From contig JAQOTA010000053.1 in assembly GCA_029532415.1 (NCBI GenBank), forward strand, positions 4,898,001-4,962,000: a stretch of 64,000 nucleotides of DNA, written 5' to 3'. Below, piece after piece: positions 35,929 to 46,997 of the stretch (the first letter of the stretch is position 1; every line of letters starts with the position of its first letter). Made by a program: the position numbers and the translations under genes. This DNA comes from Marasmius tenuissimus (lineage: Eukaryota; Basidiomycota; Agaricomycetes; Agaricales; Marasmiaceae). Under the pieces are notes generated by a model that searched no databases, was not told where the DNA came from, and saw nothing but the letters and a program-made list of their open reading frames with translations.

Positions 35929-37725
35929 GCCGATGGGAGAAACTGAGCTAGGCTGCGAGGAGAAGATACACCGAACAGGTGTCGATTCAGTTCCTTGAGA
36001 TACTTCTTATATACCCCAGATCCGGCAGAAAGGGCCAGATGCCCATCGGGAAAATATGGCCAAGGGAACTGCCATCTTTTCGAGGCACGCGTCAGTACGC
36101 GTATGAGCCACCTGGATTGACCTAAAAGTAGGTAGTTCCGAACACTTCAATTGAATGGATTGAATGTCATTCAGGGATCGAAAGACGTGAGTAGGGCGAA
36201 GACCAAGCCCACCTATATAACGGACATGAACAGGATGAGCGGGACCGAGATTGAAGCTGTACAAAATGAACGGCAGTCTGTGCATAAGCGGGCGAGGCGA
36301 GAGTATCCTGCATTCTACGACCTAGTATCTGAGTAATTAGACTGTGTTGTGGCCAATGTAATGCTCCTATTCGTGGCCGCAAGTCGTGGATAGGCGTAGT
36401 TGGGTAGGCTTCGTTACAAACTTCCGATCTCCGTTGAGGGATGGTAGCGTACAACGAGGTTGCGGGGCAAGGCGGAGGACTTCGAGGAGTCGGTCTTGTG
36501 TGGCCGCGTGAGAAGATAAGTAGTGAATATGGGGCGGCGGCAAGGCCTGTGCAATACAAGTACAATAGAGGGGGTTTTGATGCGATGAGTAGTGCCCGCT
36601 GCCCAGATATTCGAGTGCCAAACATCTTTGAGTTTGAGTTCGTATTCATTGCCTTGAAACTTCGTAGTCGAGGCAGAGTGCCCTCATACCAAGACAGCAA
36701 ATTCTGCGTGGTAGGTTCGTTGTAGATCGTTTGATTCAGACTGGCGTTTGAAGATTTTGTGAATGTTGACGTACCGCGTGTGACTCAAATTCAACATGTC
36801 CCCTACCCACCTACAGGGACCAATACTCAATTGGCTTCTGTCATCGGGCATGTCAACCCCAGAGTTGTTTCGACTTGCAATAAGCTTAGGGTCATTTCAA
36901 TGATAGGGGTGGCGAATGATATCCCATTGTCCCCCGCGAAGGTAAGGGGCAGCAGTGGAGGGTCGAGCTGTTGTGGCGAGATCGCGGTCCCTATTTTCTG
37001 ACTCGTGTTGATGGAGGGAACGGCCATGATAGATCACGTCAAACGGATGCCAATTAGAGACTATACATACACACAAATTGAGTCAGAACTCAGTGGAAGA
37101 GTGGTTTTGGTCCTTTGAACATACCTACACACTGCCACCCTTAGCTACGCGATATTGTCGTTATTCATTTCCACGTCTGATTCAGCTCCTGTCGATGCCC
37201 AAGTATCTGGAACTTGAAGTTGGATACTCTTGACAGCGTGCTAGCCTACGGATCCATACCACAGATCGCGTCGAAATCATTGTGACTTCAAGTTTACGGT
37301 CTGAAGTTTGACTGTCGCCATGGTGGCCCACGACCAAGTTCTGTTGAGGGATAGAACGACAAGATTGGCAGCTGAGTGACTTGAGAGCGCAACTCCAGCC
37401 GTTGGTGCACCGAAGGAGTGTGAAGGTGATGGTCTAGATCCAAGGGAATTCAGTGAGAAAGATTTGGCGTGGTTCGGTCTCAGATCAAGACTCCGGCCCG
37501 GTCGGCCCGTCCTGTAGGCAGCCGTCAGCTGCACAGTGCAGGGTCGACCATCACATTCTCAAAATCAACGTTCATCGTCCTTCGTGCGTTGGTCAAAAAT
37601 TGTTGATATATCCAGGTGATCAAGTGGGTCTGATCCTCTTCGAAACATGCTCATAACTGATCACCCCCACGGAAAGCCTGCCCCTCGCTAGCCAGCCGAA
37701 TGCCAACCATGAACCGAGAGAGTGA
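35929..37725. other. Long intergenic region at the edge of the duplicated array
   Basis: About 1.8 kb. Apart from the TATA box near 36010, no gene, RNA or repeat could be supported. A 177-codon minus-strand frame (36167-36700) has a low-quality composition. The first array element (the HIS2 fragment) begins at its right edge. Confidence 0.45.
36007..36013 (-). promoter_or_regulatory. TATA box of the small secreted protein gene
   Basis: TATATAA read on the minus strand, about 80 bp upstream of the ATG at 35928. Confidence 0.5.
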
Positions 37726-38518
37726 CCCCATCGCCTCAAATCACTTTACGCATCGCAGATCACCCTGCTCGTTGGCCTCGAGACAGAGTTCATAACTCCT
37801 CTCGATCTCGATTATCTAGAAGACCTCCTGAAGCGCTACCATGACCGAATCGAATGCATGGTCGTATCCGTGCATCATGTCGACGGGATTCCAATCGATT
37901 TTGACTTTCCGACATACGAGAAGGCTCTTTGTGTTCACGAGTCAGGCCGCACAGAACATGAACGAACCGAAAGCTTTTTATGCAGTTACTTCGAGTCCCA
38001 ACTCACGCTTCTGAAAAGGTTTCAACCAGAAATCGTCGGACACATCGATTTATGTTGTCTATACACACCCTCTTTACGCTTGTCGACATTTGCCCGGGCT
38101 TGGGACTTGCTCACGCGAAACGTCAAGTATGTTGTGGAATACGGTGGACTATTCGAGATCAACGCGGCTGCATTTAGGAAGAAGTGGGAGACGGCATATC
38201 CGGGGGAGGAAGATCTGCACGTGTGTTGTCCAAACTCCGATTTGAGGCGCGTTTCTGACGCCTCAATAGATGATCGTAGCTGAAGGAGGAAGATTCGCGT
38301 TGTCTGAAGATAGTCATGGACCTCATGCAGTTGGGCTCAACTATGGCCGAATGGCGGAATACTTGAAAGCTCAAAATATCACCGAGATTTGGCACCTCCA
38401 GCGCCCTCAAGCCTCTGTTCACAACGGGAGGTGTTTGGAGGCGGTTAAACTTCCGAGTGACTGGAAAGATCATGTATTTTCGAAGGATAATGATAATGAA
38501 CAGGAAACGTCCTCGTAA
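37726..38518 (+). pseudogene. 5'-truncated histidinol-phosphatase (HIS2-type, PHP family)
   Basis: Histidinol-phosphatase performs the penultimate step of histidine synthesis. Here the sequence begins abruptly in the middle of the protein, right after an in-frame TGA (37723-37725): HRLKSLYASQITLLVGLETE. It then follows the family closely with IPIDFDFPTYEKAL, SYFESQLTLLKRFQPEIVGH, NVKYVVEYGGLFEINAAAFR and KKWETAYPGEEDLH. An apparently good intron (about 38221-38269) joins this to MIVAEGGRFALSEDSHGPHA with VGLNYGRMAEYL, ending at 38518. The metal-binding SDDSHGP-type and VGHxDL-type motifs are present (as SEDSHGP and VGHIDL). The N-terminal third, with the HxH and TEH metal ligands, is absent from the sequence upstream, so it cannot be a working enzyme. 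Its stop is 27 bp from the convergent esterase-1 stop. Confidence 0.82.
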
Positions 38519-38544
38519 TGGGCTTCTCAAAGTTTAGTATCTAC

Positions 38545-40940
38545 TTATTGGGCGGTACCGGCATTCAAGGACTGCCAGAAACTATGCAGCATTTCGGTCA
38601 AAACGCCAGTCAGCAAACGAACGAATGACTCACCTGCATCTCGCCAACAAATCCTTATCCGTCTCGATCGGACGAATGTCGGGCAGATCGTCTGCTGTCT
38701 TGTTGAAGACCATCTCGTCAGTGGAGAGGCTATACAAGTCCCATTGCGGGGTGATGTTTGAGGGGTCTACTTTAACGTTCGGATCGAGAGAGATGGCGAA
38801 GGAAACGAAAGATTGTGCGAAAGCGTCGATGAAATCGGTATTATTGAACGTTATGGGCGATCCAAGGAGGGTTCCAGGATTCAAGGTGATGAGCCTGTTA
38901 ACATTATCTGATGAGATAAGGTAGGTAGTACGGCAAATAAATTGCACGCACGAGGGCCAATAGAAGGAGGAATCCTGGCCATGAATGGCTGGCGGGATAG
39001 CAAATTCCGCCTGGCAAGTTAGGGAAGAATCAAAGGCGGAGCATCAGTTTGGAGTTGCGGGGGACTAGACGTGGCTGAATCCGACCTTGTATGTGTGATT
39101 ACGGAAGGCGTCCGCGAAGAAGTATGTGGGACAAATGAAGATAGCTTTGGAAGATATCTAAGTTGAACGTTCGATGCAGACAAGCAGTCGGGACAAACCT
39201 TCTCCCATGATGAGGCTCTCCTGAGTCACATCCGAGCCCAGGCCAGCGTAAAGCTCCGCGACCGCCGCAGTATCTTGCTGTGTGAGTTTCGGGAAGAGTC
39301 TAGCGGCATACTGGCTAGCATTCAATGGGTCGCTTGCTGTTTGATTGACAAAAAGATCTCCTTCGTTTGTGTTGTGAACAGTGAGTAAGGCATTCTATGA
39401 TATCGACAGGCAGAAACTGGTCAGACTGTGCTTGACGACGTTAGAGAATTATAGAACATACTCCGTTGACTTTGCCCTCCCTCAAGGCCTGGGTAGCTCT
39501 CTGCCTGATAAAGGTGCCATCAACAACGGGGACAGTAACGAACATGCCGGAGAGTACATCGGTGTTGATATTCCGGTTGGCTGACTGAAGCGCGTTTGTG
39601 TCTGCTTCCCGAAGACAACTCAACGTGTTTTGAGACGATTTACAACTGGAAAACATGGTCAGCAGTAAGAATTTTCGGTGAATTTGACAATACCGACCCA
39701 ACCGCATCGACGACCTGGTCATACAGGGTCTGGTTCGGTTCGTCTTAGATCTTAGCTAACATAAACAGACGGAATAGCGATGTCAATGTTCCATACCTGA
39801 GGGGTGGTATCGTTGTAGGCAAATTGAGAGGGTAAAAAGGTCGAGCTTGCGATGGCACCCCGGAATAGTTGAGGGGTTGTCTGACCATCCTCGGCGATGA
39901 CGTGCTGAAGCACGGAGCCCGCACCTACGAGGGGAAGGATTCATTACAAAAACCCTCACAAACCATCGATTGACGTTAACACGAACCGGCAGATTCGCCC
40001 CAGATTGTGACCCGCTCTGGATCACCACCGAACTTCGAGATCTAAGGGAGGCCATGATAAGCATCGCCCGTACCACATGAAATGAAACGTACATGTTTGT
40101 TGACCCAACGAAGAGCAAAATTTTGATCCACTTCATGATAGACGTCAGAGCTGTAGGGCGTTGATTGACAGTTCAAGAAACATACGGAGTCCGGCGTTTA
40201 ATGCTCCGTCGGCGTGAATCTCGTTGCCAGCAAGGAATCCTGGTACGATTCAATATACGCAAGGCTTCCGGAGAGGACTGGAAACGTACCAAAGACGCCC
40301 AATCGGTACTGAATGGTCACGACGACCACCCCGCCGTTTGATTGAGAAATGAGGTCGGCTCCGTAGAAGCCGAGGGCGCTTCCAAGGACGTACCTAGTAT
40401 GGTAAACTGTCAGCTGAAGCCGATAGACTGTGGCTGTATCATGCCAACGTACCCTCCACCGTGAATCCAGACGATGACCGGTAAGTTCTCAGCCGGCGCT
40501 GGGTCTCCTGGGTGGTAAACACTGGTACGGTGTGGTTTAGCTTGAGATACACAAACTGATGTTCAAACACGTACTTGAGAAAGAGGCAATCCTCGCTGGT
40601 ATCCGAGGGTTCGGCGCCTGGCAAGCCGGCCTGATAACATTGTGGCGGCCAAGAATCGGCCTGTTGGATGCCAGTCACATTTGGAGGAAGAGCAGAAGCC
40701 CGCCAACGTAGGTTACCTGCTTGACGGTTCAAACACCTTTTTGTGATGCGGTTGTAGCTGATTACACATACCGACTGGAGCAGCAGCGTAGCGAATTCCC
40801 AAGAAACTCGTCACGTTCGTAGTCTCGTTGAATACGCCTTGATACTGCGCGTATCCCAGATCGACGGTTGACGGGGCCTCAGTCTGTGCATGGGCGAAAT
40901 GAGAAAGACGAAGCAGAACTAGGAGTGTAAGTTTCCACAT
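38545..40940 (-). CDS. Secreted type-B carboxylesterase/lipase, copy 1
   Basis: An alpha/beta-hydrolase of the COesterase family (Candida rugosa lipase/cholinesterase type), hydrolysing carboxylic esters outside the cell. It has a signal peptide (MWKLTLLVLLRLSHFAHAQ) and more than ten short introns. Motifs in order: VDLGYAQYQGVFNETTNVTS, GIRYAAAPVG, SEDCLFLK (type-B signature 2), VIVWIHGGG (oxyanion hole), NGGVVVVTIQYRLG, DQNFALRWVNKH, FGGDPERVTIWGESAG with the nucleophile Ser codon at 39991-39993, CLREADTNALQSANRNIN, TVHNTNEGDLFVNQT (acidic triad member), AIHGQDSSFYWP (triad His), and the tail FWQSLNAGTAQ. It appears intact. A TATA box lies 36 bp upstream of the ATG. It is closest to copy 2. 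Confidence 0.92.
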
Positions 40941-40975
40941 CGCGCTTAGAGTTTATCTGGCAACTCACTTCGTTA

Positions 40976-40981
40976 CTTATA
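40976..40981 (-). promoter_or_regulatory. TATA box, esterase copy 1
   Basis: TATAAG on the minus strand, 36 bp upstream of the ATG at 40940. It aligns with the equivalent element of copy 2. Confidence 0.55.
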
Positions 40982-41277
40982 AGGTCGGGAAGACGCGTTC
41001 CAGGGCAAAGTCTGTCCCTGAAGACAACACAGCTTCCGCTGTCGCCCGGGACAGTGACAAATCCCTTTCAACAATGACCAAGCATCCCAATTGAAACCTC
41101 CCATCCACCGACCACTCCGAGGTTGGCATCAACCAAGTCCCACAATCAATCTCAGCTCGACGTTCGCGGTGCCGGATATGTAAATCCAAAGATGGCCCGT
41201 TGATCACTAGATACTTCGAGGTGATTTATTACGAGCTGGCCGCTTTCCTAGGCCCCGAAACCCTCGTTAGGGCTCAT

Positions 41278-41303
41278 TACTGATACTGATACTGATACTG
41301 ATA
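41278..41303 (+). repeat. Hexanucleotide microsatellite (TACTGA)n
   Basis: About 4.3 perfect copies of TACTGA in the spacer between esterase 1 and the next relic. Confidence 0.8.
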
Positions 41304-41523
41304 GATTTCAGGCTCATCAGTGACACCATTTTTCATAATCTTGAATACAACTGATGTAGCGTACCTTTCGTTTCGTCCTTACATCAGATTTCCTAGTTGG
41401 ATTACCGAGCCTGTCCACACTTACTCATCCAGCTGCTCCATCGAACAAGCTATCGTCGGCACTGATACAATCTTTGTAATTTCACGACGCATCCACCACT
41501 TTCACATGGCCATCTTCCCATAA

Positions 41524-41893
41524 GCGCGCCCACAGACTCCCAGAGACTGATCAATGATTAGAATGTGCGTCGGTAGGGAGTCCGACAATCAACTCACCTG
41601 CATCTCTGCAAGAGTTTCGCATCCGTATTCTTGAATGTCACTCGATGTCGCTTGTACCATCCAAATCCGGTGGAAGACTGCATCTTCACACGAAGAAGAA
41701 ATATGGCGCAGGAGATAAAAGAGCGACCGCAAGCATCGATTGAGGCGTGGCGTTGTTGAAGGTCATAAGTCCCCCAAACCTGAATCGAGTTGTCAGAGTG
41801 CCAGTAGGTCAAATTGATGTAGTGTGAGCCATACCGGTGAAATACGACTCCAATGTGGAAGGCGACTTTCATGTTCTTGCTAGTGGCCTGCAT
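41524..41893 (-). pseudogene. Carboxylesterase 3'-end relic A
   Basis: Minus-strand translation recovers only the C-terminal esterase exons in decayed form: a FWESVGAL-like last exon at about 41524-41560, then LLQRCR and a corrupted counterpart of the NNTDFINAFAQSF block (readable as ASIDACGRSFISCAIFLL). It is most similar to copy 3, including the 3' flank at 41305-41523, which aligns with 51225-51442. No upstream esterase exons remain. Confidence 0.7.
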
Positions 41894-41920
41894 CGTCCTC
41901 TAGCCTAATGGTTCCACGAC

Positions 41921-42350
41921 GATGATGGCGGGTGATGGTCGTATAAGCCCAAGTTGTGGGCGCCAATTCGACATCGCGAATCCGAGCGCGGCATTTGGCC
42001 ACGAGTCTCACCCTCGTCTCTCACCACCATCCATGTCGTTTGCTCACTTTTCTCCCAAAAATTTAAAACTGCTCAAAATCAGCGTGCTCATAACTCAGCT
42101 TGATGCGACGCTGCAACTATGCCTCGCCAAAGTTGCTCTCCTTCATCCGACCACTCGTATACCTACCAGGCAAACGGTAAACCCGACCTATAACCTCAAT
42201 CTCGAATGTTGCAATACCAAAATCTTATTGATGACTCGAATATCTTCCTCTTTACTCTCGGGACGCCGATCTGCCTCGAGAAGCATCCTCAATCTCGTTG
42301 CACGCGTTTTCATGGCTTTGGGAGTTGGATCGCGAGTCGCGACCACGTAG
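41921..42350 (+). pseudogene. F-box gene 5' relic
   Basis: Nucleotide similarity to 62684-63050: the leader (GATGATGGCGGGTGATGGTC and GTGGGCGCCAATT), the sequence around the start (CATCCATGTCGTTTGCTCAC) and the following coding region are recognisable. The frame now reads MSFAHFSPKNLKLLKISVLI instead of MSFVHLPPEIWLRISEFSPR and soon loses similarity. A dead F-box gene copy. Confidence 0.65.
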
Positions 42351-42689
42351 AGTCCTTGGTCAATCTGGACGCGATGTAGTCGGATACGATCAACCTTTGA
42401 AGACTGGAGCTATTGGAATTTATGAACCCTACTCGGTACTATCCGGGAGGTAGGGTTGGAACAGGGAACCGAGGGAGACTTCTCACGGCATTCTGTGAGA
42501 TTATGTGGGATGGGCTTGGAAGAATTGGGTGTTGGTCGTTCGAAATCCCACGGAAATGATTTGTTGGGCTTGAGGAGGCGTGAAGAAGGCTGGGTGGGAG
42601 GGTTGTGAGTCGTTATCCTTCAATAAACTGCGGGATGCTGACAAGTTCAAACTCATGGTATAGTTCTGGATCGCTCTTCACCTAGTTTG

Positions 42690-42945
42690 ATGTCTCTGCG
42701 AAACAGAAGAAGATTCGTGCTGTCCGACGATAGTTGTGGTCCTCACACAGTCAGCCCCAATCACCATTGAATGATCACCATTGAATGTCGGGCTACTCGA
42801 AAGCTCAAAATATCACCCAAATCTGTCATCCCCAACGCGCTCAAACCACTGGCTACAATGAGGGCATCAGGTTTGTAAATATCAGAGAGACCGTGTATTT
42901 TGGAAAATAACAATAGTAAACTTTGTAGTGAGCTTCTAGGCGACC
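42690..42945 (+). pseudogene. HIS2-type fragment, decayed copy 2
   Basis: This aligns with 38300-38500 of the first HIS2 fragment: the region matching FALSEDSHGPHA is damaged but recognisable (GTGCTGTCCGACGATAG), followed by a near-identical stretch around 42798 (CGAAAGCTCAAAATATCACC). The frame is broken. It ends about 15-30 bp from the convergent stop of esterase 2, as in copy 1. Confidence 0.75.
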
Positions 42946-42959
42946 ACTTCGGTATCCAC

Positions 42960-45340
42960 TCATTGCGCGGTGCGAGCATTCACGGAATCCCAGAAGCTGA
43001 GTGAAAATTCAGTAAAGATGCCAGTTACCGAACAGAGGACCGACTCGCCTGCATCTCGCCAGTAAATCCTTATTCGTCTCACTCAAACGGATGTCAGGCA
43101 CGTCCTCCGCCGTCTTATTGAAGACCATCTCGTCGGTAGAGAGACTATACAAGTCCCATTGTGGGGTGATGTTCGAGGGGTCCACTTTAACGTTCGGATC
43201 GAGAGAAATGGCAAAGGAAACGACATCTTGTGCGAAGGCGTTGACGAAATCGGTGTTATTGAACGTTATGGGAGATGCGAGGATGGTTCCGGGGTTCAGT
43301 ACGAGGAGTCTGTTTACATCATCTGATGAGACGAGGAAGGTGGTATGATATTCGGAATTCACGCACGAAGGCCAATAATAGGAGGAATCCTGGCCATGAA
43401 GGGCTGGCGGAATAGCAAACTCTGCCTGTCAAGTCAGAGAGATTGAACCTCGGCTGTCAGTTTGGAGGCGAGGGACCGGACGTGATTGGGACTGGCCTTG
43501 TAAGTGCGGTTGTGGAACGCGTCCGCGAAGAAGTACGTAGGACAAACGAAGATAGCTTTGGAAGACTCTTTGAGTTGGATATTCGACCCGGGGAAGCGGC
43601 CGACGTACCTTCTCCCATGATGAGATCCTCCTGAGCCAAATCTGACCCAAGGTCAGCATAAAGCTCTGCAACGGTTGCTGTATCTTGCGGTGTGAGGTTT
43701 GGGAAGAGTTTGGCGGCATACTGGCTTGCATTTAATGCCGGTGCAGTTTGATTGACGAAGATAATTCCTTCGTTTGTATTGTGAACAGCGTACAACGCGT
43801 CCTATGATGTCGCCGGCAAGAAACTGGTCAGAATGTGTTTGGCCCAGAGAAGTCCACGACGCACTCCGTTAATTTTGCCCTCTCTCAAGGCCTGGGTAGG
43901 TCTCTGCTTGATAAAGGTACCATCGACAACGGGAACAGAAATGAACACGCCGGAGAGTATGCCAGCATTGATGTTCTCGTTAGCTGACTGCAATGCGTTC
44001 ACATCTGCATCTCGGAGACAATTCAATGTGTCCTGGGACGTTGTACAACTGCAAGACACGTTCAGCGAGGGGAATACTCTCATGAGATCGACAATACTGA
44101 CTTGGCTGCGTCGACGACCTGGTCATACGAGGTCTGATTCAATTAATCTCAGCTACGGCAAACAGACGGGACAGGGATTTTAACGCTCCATACCTGAGGA
44201 ATGGTATCATTGTAGGCATATTGAGAGGGTAAAAACATCGAACTTGAGATGGCACCCCTGAATAGCTGAGGGCTTGTCTGGCCGTCCTCGGCGATGACAT
44301 GCTGAAGCACGGAGCCCGCACCTACAACAAGGAGCATCAATGCGAAAGCCTTCACGAGCCATCAGTCGATGTTTTCACGAACCGGCAGATTGACCCCAGA
44401 TTGTTACCCGCTCTGGGTCACCACCAAACTTTGAAATCTAAGGGTGATTATGATCAGTGTCGTGCGTACAACAAGGAGTGCCAAGACCTACATGTTTGTT
44501 GACCCAGCGAAGAGCGAAATTTTGGTCGACTTCAATGATAAATGTCAGAATCGTGGAATCGTCGTCAGGGCTCAAGAAACGTACGCAGTCCAGCATTCAA
44601 TGCCCCATCGGCGTGAACTTCGTTACCAGCGAGGAATCCTGGTACGGGTTAATCTAAGACAGACTCTCGAAAGGACTCGAGCGCACCGAAGATACCTAAT
44701 CGATATTGAATAGTCACAACGACTACTCCGCCGTTCGATTGAGAGATGAGGTCGGCTCCATGGAAACCAAGGGCACTTCCAAGGACGTACCTGATATGGC
44801 GAACTGTCAGTTTGATTCGATGGAAGGTTGAAAGATCATGACCGCGTACCCTCCACCATGAATCCAGACGATGACTGGTAAGTTCTCGGCCGGTACGGAG
44901 TCTCCTGGGCGGTAGACACTGGCACGGGTGCAATTTTCTAGTCCGAGATACACAAATTAATGTTCGCACACGTACTTCAGGAAGAGGCAATCTTCGCTGG
45001 TATTCGACGGTTCGGGTCCTGGCAAGCCGGCTTGATGACATTGTGGTGGCCAAGAATCAGCCTGTTGGATGCCAGTCACATCTGGAGGAAGGGTAGGAGC
45101 CCGCCAGCGTAGGTCGCCTGTTAATGGTGTGAACACCTATTTGAGATGAGATTGTAGCTGATTTTACGTACCAACTGGAGCAGCAGCGTAGCGAATTCCC
45201 GAAAAACTTGTCACGCTCGTAGTCGCGTTGAATACGCCCTGGTATTGCGCATATCCCAGATCGATGGTTGAAGGACCCTCAGTCTGTGCGTGGGCAAAGC
45301 GAGAAATATGAAGTAGAGCTAGGAGTGTAAGTTTCCACAT
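42960..45340 (-). CDS. Secreted type-B carboxylesterase/lipase, copy 2
   Basis: The same exon layout as copy 1. Signal peptide MWKLTLLALLHISRFAHAQ; IDLGYAQYQGVFNATTSVTS; SEDCLFLK; VIVWIHGGG; NGGVVVVTIQYRLG; NAGLLDQNFALRWVNKH (spliced); the nucleophile elbow; CLRDADVNALQSANENIN; VHNTNEGIIFVNQT; ALHGQDSSYYWP; tail FWDSVNARTAQ, with the stop at 42960-42962. The elbow reads FGGDPERVTIWGQSAG: the usual Glu before the catalytic Ser is Gln (codon 44390-44392; Ser codon 44387-44389). All other family motifs and splice sites look usable, so the gene is called intact. A TATA box lies 34 bp upstream of the ATG. Confidence 0.88.
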
Positions 45341-45373
45341 CGCGCCTGGAGATGATCTGGCAATTCGCCTCGT

Positions 45374-45381
45374 TATTTATA
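45374..45381 (-). promoter_or_regulatory. TATA box, esterase copy 2
   Basis: TATAAATA on the minus strand, 34 bp upstream of the ATG at 45340. Confidence 0.6.
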
Positions 45382-45689
45382 AGGAGACTAAGGAGAGGTT
45401 ACGAAGCAACGTCTATCCCTGAAAACAATCATTTAGCTCCCCCCGACACCCGTAAAAATGACAAATCCATTTCAACAAGAAGTGAACAAGCATCCCAGCT
45501 GAAACCTCCCATCCACCGACAACTCCGAGTTTGACATCCATCGAGTCCCAAAATCAATGTTAGCTCGCCGGTCGCGGTCAAGATAGCCCGCTGGCCGCCA
45601 CCGAGTGCGTCAAGCTGTTTCCTTACAAACTGGCTGCTGCTAGCCTGGGCCCCGTGTCCCTTGCTCGGACTCATTAACATTACTGAAGC

Positions 45690-46170
45690 TGATCGACTTC
45701 AGGTTCATCGGTGACATCGGTGACACCATCTTTCATGCTCGTGCACCCGACTGATCTAGCGTACCTTTTAATCCATCCCGAAATCTGCAGTCATTTTGCC
45801 GAGCGTACAGATAGGCTATTTATTCATCCAGCAACGCTGCTGGATCGAACGAGTCGTCATTGGCACGACTGGATTGGTCTTTGTGATTTTGCGACGCGTT
45901 CACCACTTTCGCTACATCAATCACATGGTTATTGTCCCGTAAGTGCGCCCACCTGAGGCTCCCAGAAACTGCGCATTCGAAGATTCAGGATGAGACGGTG
46001 ATGAAGTCCCTGCTGACCTTGTGCCCTTAAGCTCTGATGCGCAGTGACCTGAACTATGAGATGAAAGCCCTGTCTTTCCGAGGTTCTTAGGTCCAGAAGA
46101 AACACCTGAAGTATCCGCAGCAAGTATAACTCACCTTGGGTGCTTGACAGGGCCATGATGATGGTCATAC
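45690..46170 (-). pseudogene. Carboxylesterase 3'-end relic B with flank
   Basis: The 3' flank (45690-45945) aligns with the flanks of esterase 3 (51225-51442) and relic A (41305-41523). The terminal esterase exon (revcomp of CTCCCAGAAACTGCGC near 45957) is recognisable, then similarity fades. Only the extreme 3' end of a former copy-3-like gene survives. Confidence 0.6.
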
Positions 46171-46997
46171 TGAGGCTTGAGAGCTACCTTCCTAGAAGCA
46201 GGAATCGAGAAATGTCGATGTAGAACTCAAATTGCGGTGGGGATAGTTCATGGTGGTTGCGGATAAACAAAGAACGTGATTCAAAATTGATTCGTGAACC
46301 GGGCCGGTACCCTCTCTCTTACCCCGATGGTCTCGACTTAACTTCCATTTCTATTCGTAGTGCGGACTTCTCATGATACACCGGGACACCCAGAGCCTAG
46401 AGGACTAGTTGTCGGTAACACCATACTCACCACTTTATATCTTTCTGAATATTATGTCAAAAAAAGTGACATTACGCCGGTAATTCAATATAACTGATGA
46501 CTACTACAGTGTGAGGGTTACTATGGGGGAGGAATTGTCATTGTTGTTCACAGTTGAAAAAGTGCGTGCTCATTTCACTAGCACGTATTACGTTGATACT
46601 GACTTGATGTCACTCGCTATTAGCATTGCAATAGGAATGGGACTCGTGAGGCCTCGGGCCTCATGCAGTGAAAGCGTGCCGCGGGCCACAGGCGATCTGA
46701 CGAAGAACTGGAAGTTACGTTGGTTGGGAGCTCTACCCGCCGTTTTCTGTACCCTTATCCTCGGCAAGTGCCCTTCAAGTTGCGATAAAAATGGCTGATT
46801 TTCGTTCTCAGTTCGACCTTGGTGGTCGCCGTTCCATCACGATGGTCACACTCCATCCAAATCGGAAAGGCCTGAACAAGTGTCAAGAGAGAATGGCCCG
46901 CCAAAGAAACTTTTGCGTGTTCACGCTATTATGCAAAAGGTAGTAGTGCCAAAAGCCCCTACTACAGCGGCTACTCTCATCTGAGCTGGTAGTCTGT
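46171..46997. other. Spacer next to the JmjC-like/Ulp1 gene
   Basis: About 830 bp. A plus-strand frame at 46511-46798 has no recognisable motif. A short hairpin (GTAGTAG/CTACTAC arms, 46941-46947 and 46960-46966) lies just past the stop of the minus-strand Ulp1-domain gene. No clear transposon terminal repeats were found here. Confidence 0.4.

Noticed and set aside
36167..36700. 177-codon minus-strand open frame
   Set aside because: Low-complexity, Arg/Ser/Pro-rich translation with no motif, no splice context and overlapping plus-strand frames; more likely chance.
44649..45053. 134-codon minus-strand frame in esterase copy 2
   Set aside because: It is out of frame with the esterase exons that occupy the same strand and has no motif.
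46490..46530. ACTACTACAGTGTGAGGG as a possible terminal inverted repeat of a transposon carrying the Ulp1 gene
   Set aside because: No matching inverted copy or target-site duplication was found near 50650-50700.
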